Assembly: GCF_014696105.1 (NCBI RefSeq)
Contig: NZ_JACJPO010000010.1
Span: 62,001-126,000, forward strand
Source of the DNA: Microcoleus sp. FACHB-1515
GTDB lineage: Bacteria > Cyanobacteriota > Cyanobacteriia > Elainellales > Elainellaceae
Length of the DNA: 64,000 nucleotides
Reading direction: 5' to 3'
Part shown: in pieces, positions 46,382-52,207 of the stretch
How positions within the stretch are numbered: position 1 is the first letter of the stretch
How the letters are laid out: the number at the start of each line of letters is the position of its first letter
The notes under the pieces: model-generated
What the model saw: only the letters and a program-made list of their open reading frames with translations
The model's database searches: none
What the model was told of the DNA's origin: nothing
Position numbers and translations under genes: made by a program

Positions 46382-48688
46382 AGCGTTCAAGTAGCAGGTG
46401 ACTACACCGTTTGCAACTCCGATCGCGACCAGTCCGGGCACAAACGGCAACCATCCGGCCTGGAGGCAAAAGACGGCAAAGCAAATGATGCCCAGCCCGA
46501 TCGCCCCCAGCCCGATCGCGATCAGTCCCGATTTGCCGCGCCAGCCGATACCGTTCCGCAAGCTCGCGATCGCGATCAGTCCGCCCACGACTGCCCAAAC
46601 GCCAATCCACAACACATCGCCTGTCCAGTGCCACACCCAAATCAGAGGACGACGATCGATCGCCGCGCTCAAAATTTGGCTAATCATTTGCGCCTGCACC
46701 GTCACTCCGGGCATTCGCTGCGTGGGATGTGTGCCGTAGGGCGTTGCCCAGATGTCCGCAGAATTTTCAGAGACCACGCCGATCAGGACGATGCGATCGC
46801 GAATCGCGCTGGGCTGCACCTGACCGTTCAGCACTTGTGTCAGCGTCACCTGAGCCGCTTTGGGGCGATAGTTGATCAGAATTTGGTTGCCCTGCGCGTT
46901 GATGCCCTGATAGCCTCCGGCATGAGCGGCGAGGCGCGGCAGCACCCGATCGCCAAGCTGGAGATTGCCCTCCGGCGTGAAGCGGGGTGTGATGCCTTCG
47001 GCGTGAAGATAGCGAAAGGCGAGTTGCGTACTAAAGGCGTAAGGCGTGGCGCAGGGCGAAGCGGGATCGGGCGTCATGAATAAAACCTGTCGCCTGAGAA
47101 CGCCGTCGGCATCTTCCCAAAAATCGCTGAAGCCGACGCGATCGATCGGCACTTCTGGCGGCGGCGCAACTCCGGTAATGTCGTTTTCGGGATCGCTGGC
47201 TTTGCAGACGGCAATCAGATTGGGTGTGTTCTGGAGGCGATCGCGCAGCGCTCCCGGAACGGTATCGGCTAGGCGCGGCTGATTCGGCTCAACCGGAAAA
47301 TCGCGGTACAAATCTAGGCCGATCGCTCGCGGTTTGGCTGGTTCCAACCGCGTCAGCACTCGATCGAGCGTCGCATCGGAAAGCGACCCACCCTGCTGCG
47401 CTTGAATTTCGGCTTCGGTGATGCCGACGATCAGCAGGCGCGAATCGATCGGTTCAGCCGGACGCGATCGCAGCATTCGATCGAACGCCCAAAGCTCGAT
47501 CGGCTGAAGCATTCCGGCATAGCGCACGGCACTGGTCACGGCGGCGACGGCGAGGCTAATCAGCAAAACGGCAGCGATCGGGCGTCGAGCAGGACGAACG
47601 GATTGACCGCGTAAGCTGTGCCAAGTGGGAGGCACGATCGCTGGATGCTGACAAAGCATCGGCAGCCAGGTTGCACAGGGAAATTGGCTTTCCAGTCCTT
47701 GCAGGTGTTCTCGCGCCTCGCGCACAGCAGCATAGAGCGGCATTCCTTGGGAAAAAGCCGTCAGAAACGACTTGAGAAACGTTTGCGCGACGCGATCGGG
47801 CACGGGTTCGCGCATCACGATCATCTGGGGAATCTGGAGATCGGCGAGATTGCGAGCGAGTCCGAGGCCGTCGCAGGAATTGAAGATCGCAAGCTGCAAT
47901 CCGCGATCGATCGCTTTTCGCAACCCGTAGCGCAACTCCGCGATCGACAAGCTTTCCAGCGGGTTGATCGCCAGCTTGCCCTCGGCGCTATCTTCTGTAC
48001 TGAAACTATGTCCGGCGAAAAACAAAATGTCCCAGGCTTGCGACCACAGGCGATCGCTCAATTCTGCTCGCGCAGGCTCGACCAAAAAACAAACTTCTGC
48101 ATCCGGCAGTTGTGCTAAAAGCTGGCGATCGGCTTCGATGTTAATCCCGTCACTGCTGCCCAGGATTGCCAGAATTTTGATGCCAGGGGACGAAGGCGAT
48201 CGCCCTCGTCGTTCGTAGTTGGGCAGGCTGAGGGCGAGTTCGGCGTTGCGGTAGCGATCGATCACGTCCCACTCATGCCAAGGTAAGCGTTGCAGAATCG
48301 GATCTTCGGTTTGCAGCAGAATTCGCAGCGGGTCAGTGGGCTGAAGCTGCTCCAGCCATTTTTCGCGAATTGGGCGGAAGGATTCATGACTCAGCCACGC
48401 ATTCAGGCGATCGCTCAAGGTTTGCGCGGTCGATCGACAATCGGCCACCAGGGAAATATTCATCTTCTGCGCTTTGGGCGCGTTCAGCCGAAACGAGCCG
48501 AACTGCCGATAGCTCGATCGCCAATTCTGATACGCCTGCGGCAAATCGGCATTTGCGGGCAAGCTGGCCGTGATTTCGATCGCAGGCAAGCTGCCGTCTT
48601 CGCCAATCTGCATCGTGACGGTGAAGCCCGACTCAAAGCTGCCGCTGAATTTCAAGACGACGCATTGATTCAAGCAGTCTTGATTCAC
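46361..48688 (-). CDS. CHAT-CHASE2 transmembrane protein, locus A
   Basis: This 775-residue protein fuses a cytoplasmic CHAT caspase-like domain (about 170-345) to a CHASE2 sensor. The dyad is His227 (ILFFAGHS) and Cys272 (AIFNSCDGLGLA). A membrane helix lies at about 370-390, then the CHASE2 domain (about 395-680) with AFDRMLRSRPAEPIDSRLLI, RAIGLDLYRDFP, IVLIGVVSENSADIWATPYG and PGVTVQAQMISQIL, then three C-terminal helices (690-766). CHASE2 domains in histidine kinases and cyclases sense extracytoplasmic signals. No kinase or cyclase is attached here; the only enzymatic module is CHAT. It lies 11 bp downstream of the DUF1822 gene. Paralogue at 58751-61084. Confidence 0.9.
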   Translation of the reverse strand: MNQDCLNQCVVLKFSGSFESGFTVTMQIGEDGSLPAIEITASLPANADLPQAYQNWRSSYRQFGSFRLNAPKAQKMNISLVADCRSTAQTLSDRLNAWLSHESFRPIREKWLEQLQPTDPLRILLQTEDPILQRLPWHEWDVIDRYRNAELALSLPNYERRGRSPSSPGIKILAILGSSDGINIEADRQLLAQLPDAEVCFLVEPARAELSDRLWSQAWDILFFAGHSFSTEDSAEGKLAINPLESLSIAELRYGLRKAIDRGLQLAIFNSCDGLGLARNLADLQIPQMIVMREPVPDRVAQTFLKSFLTAFSQGMPLYAAVREAREHLQGLESQFPCATWLPMLCQHPAIVPPTWHSLRGQSVRPARRPIAAVLLISLAVAAVTSAVRYAGMLQPIELWAFDRMLRSRPAEPIDSRLLIVGITEAEIQAQQGGSLSDATLDRVLTRLEPAKPRAIGLDLYRDFPVEPNQPRLADTVPGALRDRLQNTPNLIAVCKASDPENDITGVAPPPEVPIDRVGFSDFWEDADGVLRRQVLFMTPDPASPCATPYAFSTQLAFRYLHAEGITPRFTPEGNLQLGDRVLPRLAAHAGGYQGINAQGNQILINYRPKAAQVTLTQVLNGQVQPSAIRDRIVLIGVVSENSADIWATPYGTHPTQRMPGVTVQAQMISQILSAAIDRRPLIWVWHWTGDVLWIGVWAVVGGLIAIASLRNGIGWRGKSGLIAIGLGAIGLGIICFAVFCLQAGWLPFVPGLVAIGVANGVVTCYLNAPSRQPQ

Positions 48689-48699
48689 AAGGTCGCCTC

Positions 48700-49593
48700 C
48701 TAAATGATGAATTCCTCGGTGACGCTGGACTGCGCGATCGCCAGTTGCACATTGAAGCGTTCGCCTGCGCTGCCGCTGAAACGCAACTGTAGAAAATCGT
48801 CTGCCTGTCGCGATCGCGCTTCCAAAAACACCGTTCCCTCATCATCCAAAATCGTTAGCTGTAGCTGCGGTGGCAAAGTTGGCGCGTCGAGCGGATGCAC
48901 CCGAAGCAAAATTTCAATTTCGTCCACTACCTCAGTCAGTTCGATCGTCAAGGCGATCGCGTGATTGCCCAAGGCGATCGATTTGCCGCGCCGCGTCGTG
49001 GAAGACGGCTGACCGCGAAAAGCCAACTGCGGCGGATTCAGCAGCGATTCGATCGATTGCCATCCAGTTTCGATCGCGCCTTGCAGCCATTGACTCAAAA
49101 CGGTGAGATTGGTTGCGATCGGATGCAGGAGGCGATCGAGATGATCGAGCAGAGCTTCGATCGGCTGAAGCTGATCGATCGGGAATTCCTCGGCGTCCAC
49201 CGTTTGGACAAAGCCAAGCAAACTCGCTTGCTGCTGTGCCTCGTCAATCCGCACGACCACGTAGCCGATTCGGTCTTCCCAAACTTCCGGCGGCACGAAG
49301 CAGGTTTGGGCATTGGGCAGAAGCGGGCGACATTCAAGCCGTCCGGCGTTGGGAATCATCAGATCGGCAATGTCGGCGCTCAGTTGCATGACGGGATTTG
49401 AGCTATCGCTGGCGGCGCGATCGACCACAATTCCCATCAGTTGCAGATAGTTTTCCACGACCGACACGGCGATCGTATTTTGGCGCACCTGAGCCGTTTT
49501 GGAACTTGGCAGGCGGGCAGCGAGGCGATCGGCCATTTGGAAAGTGGCTTGTGGAATCGGTAGAGCAAATTCAAGGTCGTCTGTGTGGGTCAT
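48700..49593 (-). CDS. DUF1822 family protein, locus A
   Basis: The 297-residue soluble protein has the DUF1822 pattern: LPSSKTAQVRQNTIAVSVV, LECRPLLPNAQTCFVPPEVW then EDRIGYVVVRIDEAQ and LLGFVQTVD. The C-terminal third is beta-rich (LQLTILDDEGTVFLEARSRQ). DUF1822 is a cyanobacterial family of unknown function, often next to sigma-like genes. The ATG at 49593 has an excellent ribosome site, AAAGGAGGTG, six bases upstream, and follows the sigma-like gene by 13 bp; a longer frame to 49698 overlaps that gene and is not supported. In this context a role as partner or regulator of the sigma-like protein is possible. Confidence 0.88.
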   Translation of the reverse strand: MTHTDDLEFALPIPQATFQMADRLAARLPSSKTAQVRQNTIAVSVVENYLQLMGIVVDRAASDSSNPVMQLSADIADLMIPNAGRLECRPLLPNAQTCFVPPEVWEDRIGYVVVRIDEAQQQASLLGFVQTVDAEEFPIDQLQPIEALLDHLDRLLHPIATNLTVLSQWLQGAIETGWQSIESLLNPPQLAFRGQPSSTTRRGKSIALGNHAIALTIELTEVVDEIEILLRVHPLDAPTLPPQLQLTILDDEGTVFLEARSRQADDFLQLRFSGSAGERFNVQLAIAQSSVTEEFII

Positions 49594-49606
49594 CGGAACA
49601 CCTCCT

Positions 49607-50239
49607 TTACAGATATCCTTCCGATTCGCCAAATTTACGCAAGCGGGGCAAACATTGCCGCTGATAAAAGCTGCTGAGTGTGGAAACCGACAGGCCAAAT
49701 TCTGCCGCCAACGCTTTCCAACTGGTTTCTGGCGGCAACCGTCGCAGAATTAACTGTTGAACTGTCACAGTCGGATGTCCTTCGATGTGAACTCGCCGCA
49801 GTTCGCCGCTGAAATCCGCTTCTACCCAAGCTTTCACGTCTTCCAGAATCGGCGGGGCGTCTGGTTCTGCTGCGAGATTGTCTACCGGATCGAGTTCTTC
49901 CTCGCTGTGCGATCGCTTCACCTGCGCCGTCTGCGTCGCCCGCTTTTGCTGTTCAATAAATCCGTCTTGCAGCCGCCGCTTCAGGTAGGCATTCAGCCAG
50001 GTGGCAACGCTGCCAAAGTTGGGGTCGTATTGCGCTCCGGTTTTGGCTTCGCAGATGTTTTGGCAAAAGTACATCCAGGTTTGTTGCAGCGCATCGGCAT
50101 AGTAGGGCGAATAGTCGCGCCACAATTTCGGCGTGGTCGATCGAATAATTTGCGTCAGACCGCGCTGTCGCTTGACGCTGCCCGCAGGATGCCGACAGGT
50201 TTCTTCCACCAAGTTGCGTAGCCGTTCAGCTTCACTCAT
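49607..50239 (-). CDS. Sigma-70-like protein, locus A
   Basis: The 210-residue protein has a region-2-like helical part (DYSPYYADALQQTWMYFCQN) and a region-4-like helix-turn-helix (TSWKALAAEFGLSVSTLSSF YQR) near the C terminus, separated by a linker with Glu/Asp residues. Size and order fit an ECF-like group of cyanobacterial sigma-70 family proteins. It is the first gene of the leftward operon, 13 bp ahead of DUF1822, and a 15-bp triple repeat lies just upstream. Whether it binds core polymerase is untested. Its paralogue at 62068-62745 shares TLSSFYQR and a similar C terminus. Confidence 0.7.
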   Translation of the reverse strand: MSEAERLRNLVEETCRHPAGSVKRQRGLTQIIRSTTPKLWRDYSPYYADALQQTWMYFCQNICEAKTGAQYDPNFGSVATWLNAYLKRRLQDGFIEQQKRATQTAQVKRSHSEEELDPVDNLAAEPDAPPILEDVKAWVEADFSGELRRVHIEGHPTVTVQQLILRRLPPETSWKALAAEFGLSVSTLSSFYQRQCLPRLRKFGESEGYL

Positions 50240-50266
50240 AGGACGACGGGCATGGGCGATCGCTCT

Positions 50267-50311
50267 GACTCAGGGCAGGAAGACTTAGGGCAAGAAGACT
50301 TAAGGCAAGAA
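50267..50311 (-). promoter_or_regulatory. Three tandem 15-bp iterons upstream of the sigma-like gene
   Basis: On the plus strand the copies are GACTCAGGGCAGGAA, GACTTAGGGCAAGAA and GACTTAAGGCAAGAA, with no gap. They lie 28-72 bp upstream of the sigma-like ATG at 50239, where a promoter or operator would be expected. No equivalent array is seen upstream of the locus B gene. Confidence 0.7.
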
Positions 50312-50413
50312 CGAGTCTATCAACCCTTGAGGCTTTCGGCTAGCGGTGAATATCAGCGGCACAAGTGATCGAGTTGCAACCGTGTTTTGGTCATCACGAC
50401 TATGATATTTCAG

Positions 50414-50486
50414 CGGGAAGTGACGGGATCGAACCGCCGTCTCGCCGTCTTCAGCGGCACGTGAGCACCAGCTTCACCAACTTCCC
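50414..50486 (-). tRNA. tRNA-Phe (GAA)
   Basis: Acceptor GGGAAGT pairs with ACTTCCC. The D arm is GTGA/TCAC with GG in the loop; the anticodon arm GCCG CTGAAGA CGGC gives GAA; the T arm is GGCGG TTCGATC CCGTC. All arms are well formed. CCA is not encoded. It is the last gene of the leftward tRNA array. Confidence 0.85.
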
Positions 50487-50487
50487 T

Positions 50488-50573
50488 TGGCGGAGGACAG
50501 AGGAATCGAACCCCTAGTCCAAGAACTACCCTGGTTTTCAAGACCAGTTGCCGACCATTCAGCGGTGTCCTCC
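50488..50573 (-). tRNA. tRNA-Ser (UGA)
   Basis: Acceptor GGAGGAC/GTCCTCC; anticodon arm CTGGT CTTGAAA ACCAG gives TGA; a long variable arm and a normal T loop (GGGGTTCGATTCCTC) are present. CCA is encoded (TGG at 50488-50490 on the plus strand). Confidence 0.88.
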
Positions 50574-50576
50574 TAA

Positions 50577-50653
50577 TGGCGAGAACGGAGAGATTCAAAC
50601 TCTCAATCTTCGGTTTCGTAGACCGATATGTTATTCCGTTACACCACGTTCTC
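50577..50653 (-). tRNA. tRNA-Arg (ACG)
   Basis: Acceptor GAGAACG/CGTTCTC; anticodon arm TCGGT CTACGAA ACCGA gives ACG (read as inosine in bacteria); T arm GAGAG TTTGAAT CTCTC. CCA is encoded at 50577-50579. Confidence 0.88.
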
Positions 50654-50659
50654 ATTAGG

Positions 50660-50740
50660 CGGAGAGCAGTGGAATCGAACCACAATTGTTCATCCATCTG
50701 TTTAGCAAACAGCGTCGATCGCCCGATCGATTTACTCTCC
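50660..50740 (-). tRNA. tRNA-Ser (GCU)
   Basis: Acceptor GGAGAGT/GCTCTCC with one G-U pair; anticodon loop TTGCTAA in a CTGT/ACAG stem gives GCT; a longer variable region and T arm GTGG TTCGATT CCAC follow. CCA is not encoded (CCT instead). The D arm contains the CGATCG palindrome. Confidence 0.78.
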
Positions 50741-50753
50741 ATAATTGAACCGT

Positions 50754-50839
50754 TGGTAGGTCGGGCAGGAGTTGCACCTGCAACGCAAAGTGCGGCGGTT
50801 TTACAGACCGTTGCCCACGCTGACTAGGCGAGCCGACCT
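50754..50839 (-). tRNA. tRNA-Tyr (GUA), abnormal D and T loops
   Basis: Acceptor AGGTCGG/CCGACCT; anticodon arm ACGGT CTGTAAA ACCGC gives GTA; a long variable arm (CCGCACTTTGCG region) fits Tyr. The T loop is TGCAACT instead of TTCRANY and the D loop lacks the GG pair that normally contacts it. Discriminator A and CCA are encoded (50754-50757). Confidence 0.75.
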
Positions 50840-50869
50840 ATAGTTTTTTCTGCTTAAAAATGAGCCAGT

Positions 50870-50946
50870 TGGCAGTGCCGACGGGAATCGAACCCGCAAA
50901 CACAAGTTTGAAAGACTTGCGGCTTTACCAGTTTGCCTACGGCACC
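50870..50946 (-). tRNA. tRNA-Glu (UUC)
   Basis: Acceptor GGTGCCG/CGGCACT; D loop AAACTGGTAAA with GG; anticodon arm CAAGT CTTTCAA ACTTG gives TTC; T arm GCGGG TTCGATT CCCGT. CCA is encoded at 50870-50872. Gene order is in an otherwise unusual array, so it may be an extra copy. Confidence 0.85.
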
Positions 50947-51008
50947 AAACTTTGAAATTTCTGCTTTCAAGTTTCTACAGTGTGCAAGTTTGAAAAGCTG
51001 TTTTAGTC

Positions 51009-51085
51009 TGCGAACAGACAATAGGATTTGAACCTATAGAACCGATCGAAATCAGTTTTTACCAGTTTGTAAGCTTTCCGAATTG
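51009..51085 (-). tRNA. Degenerate tRNA-like gene (Glu- or Arg-like)
   Basis: A perfect T arm, ATAGG TTCAAAT CCTAT (51021-51037), and a D-loop segment CAAACTGGTAAAA shared with the tRNA-Glu copy are present. The anticodon arm ACTGA...TCGGT encloses only six bases, TTTCGA, so the anticodon is TTC or TCG depending on alignment. No 7-bp acceptor stem can be formed. It is probably a decaying tRNA gene; end points are approximate. Confidence 0.45.
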
Positions 51086-51100
51086 GGGCACACCATAGAA

Positions 51101-51171
51101 CGCACAGACCAGGATTTGAACCCGAACCAAAGGTTTTGGAGACCCTTGTGCTGCCGTTACACCATCTGTGC
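51101..51171 (-). tRNA. tRNA-Trp (CCA)
   Basis: Acceptor GCACAGA/TCTGTGC; D loop with CGGC; anticodon arm AGGGT CTCCAAA ACCTT gives CCA; T arm CGGG TTCAAAT CCTG. A 3' CCA is not encoded. Confidence 0.82.
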
Positions 51172-51215
51172 AGGAGTTGCGGAGTTTAGCTAACACAAAT
51201 GCAACCCGAAGTTGT

Positions 51216-51294
51216 TGGAGACGTGGGGAATTGAACCCCATCCTGCAACCGTCCGTTTGTTGGTTTCAGAAGCAGGTGATGCCATCGCGTCCCC
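51216..51294 (-). tRNA. tRNA-like gene with an enlarged anticodon loop (possible Gln CUG)
   Basis: The acceptor (GGGGACG/CGTCTCC) and T arm (TGGGG TTCAATT CCCCA) are good. Between them CCTGC pairs with GCAGG around 25 bases starting TTCTGAA, which by itself would be a normal anticodon loop with CTG. The remaining 18 bases (ACCAACAAACGGACGGTT) sit at its 3' side. The D arm is only about 11 nt and the variable region is nearly absent, so it may be nonfunctional. An alternative fold uses the extra bases as a long variable arm. Confidence 0.5.
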
Positions 51295-51299
51295 ACGAG

Positions 51300-51373
51300 C
51301 GAGGATGACAGGAATTGAACCTGTGACCATTTGTTTCGGAAACAAATGCTCTGTCCGTCTGAGCTACATCCTC
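51300..51373 (-). tRNA. tRNA-Arg (CCG)
   Basis: Acceptor GAGGATG/CATCCTC; D arm TAGCTCAGACGGACAGAGC; anticodon arm TTTGT TTCCGAA ACAAA gives CCG; T arm ACAGG TTCAATT CCTGT. CCA is not encoded. All arms are well formed. Confidence 0.9.
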
Positions 51374-51376
51374 AAT

Positions 51377-51453
51377 TGGAAGCCGCGACGAGAATTGCAC
51401 TCGCTTCTCTCTGGCTGAGAACCAGAGCGACTTTTCTAGTCGTCCACACGGCT
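51377..51453 (-). tRNA. tRNA-Glu-like (CUC), abnormal D and T loops
   Basis: Acceptor AGCCGTG/CGCGGCT; anticodon arm TCTGG TTCTCAG CCAGA gives CTC; T arm GCGAG TGCAATT CTCGT. The D arm CGACT AGAAA AGTCG has a 5-nt loop without GG, and the T loop has G at position 55. CCA is encoded (51377-51379). It is the first gene of the array. Confidence 0.65.
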
Positions 51454-51718
51454 TTGTCAGGTTGATGATTCAAAAGGTGAACAATTAACGCATTGAACGC
51501 ATCAACATCAAATGGCAATTTAGTTGTCAAGGTTCAGTCATTGCTGTGGAGTGAGCAGAAATTAAGGAAATCGCTCTTCCAGAAAATAGTTTTAAGATTG
51601 CGTAGCGATCGAACCTACTGCGATTCAGATAGCTTTTTGGAACTCAATGGCTTTTCTTGCCAAGGCATAGAAGCACCAAGAAGATCAGCCGTTAAGAATG
51701 AAGTCTTTAGTTGAAGAT

Positions 51719-51754
51719 TCAAGCATGGCAGCGATCGTTCAGTGAGTCGTTCAT
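51719..51754 (-). CDS. Possible 11-residue leader peptide before the tRNA array
   Basis: ATG 51754 is preceded by AAAGGAG with seven bases between, an excellent ribosome site, and encodes MNDSLNDRCHA before TGA. It lies on the same strand as the tRNA array, between a possible promoter and the first tRNA gene. It could be a leader that affects transcription into the array, or a chance small frame. Confidence 0.4.
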   Translation of the reverse strand: MNDSLNDRCHA

Positions 51755-51787
51755 TGGATTGCTCCTTTCTCATCTCATGCTACAAGC

Positions 51788-51814
51788 GTAATACAATATG
51801 CTACATAGCGTCAA
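51788..51814 (-). promoter_or_regulatory. Possible promoter of the tRNA array
   Basis: On the minus strand TTGACG (51814-51809) and TATTAC (51793-51788) are separated by 15 bp, shorter than the usual 17. It lies 34 bp upstream of the leader ATG. Confidence 0.35.
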
Positions 51815-52207
51815 GGGGGTACTACAACTTTTTTGGATTTTTTTCGAGAAGGGGAAGGACGAGCGCAACAAAATCGCAATAAAAATGTCTGTAATGCCCT
51901 CTCTGTCTCGATCGCACTTCCTACAAAACAAACCCTGCCCCTAGTGATTCAGGAGCAGGGAAAAAAAATTCGATGGATTCCCTGCAATTGCTCAGATTGG
52001 CAAACTTGATGCAGCGTGTTCTTCATAAAAATACACGGTTAGAATTTGCCAAACAGGTTGAGAATGAGCGCTAGAGTTATCCGCTCGATCGCACCATCAA
52101 TGCTACACAAACTACATTTCGATCTCAGCGAGATGCGATATGCTGGCAGCTATTCGAGTTTGTCATGAAAGGTGTAGTCGCTCAAAATTTCGATCAGGGG
52201 AATGCAG

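Larger units (their letters stand above)
51454..52207. other. Spacer between the tRNA array and locus B
   Basis: About 750 bp holding the putative array promoter and leader peptide (minus strand) and, at about 51928-51960, an imperfect hairpin (CCCTGCCCCT with AGGAGCAGGG) followed by eight A. The rightward promoter of the locus B exoprotein should lie in 52000-52200 but no clear -10/-35 pair was chosen. A rightward open frame at 51493-51714 has no protein-like features. Confidence 0.6.

Noticed and set aside
45434-47083. A 549-codon rightward open frame antisense to DUF928 and CHASE2 (locus A)
   Set aside because: Its translation is rich in Arg, Gln and Asp with no domain or signal, and the opposite strand has clear protein families. 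It is a by-product of GC-rich codon use.
50320-50413. A twelfth tRNA at the end of the array
   Set aside because: A TTGCAAC stretch resembles the odd T loops of the array, but no acceptor or anticodon arm can be formed around it.
51493-51714. A 73-codon rightward open frame in the spacer before locus B
   Set aside because: There is no ribosome site or recognisable feature, and it overlaps the putative leader region of the tRNA array on the other strand.
51928-51968. Hairpin near 51928-51960 as a terminator
   Set aside because: On the plus strand it is followed by A, not T; on the minus strand the following tract is interrupted and no leftward gene ends there.
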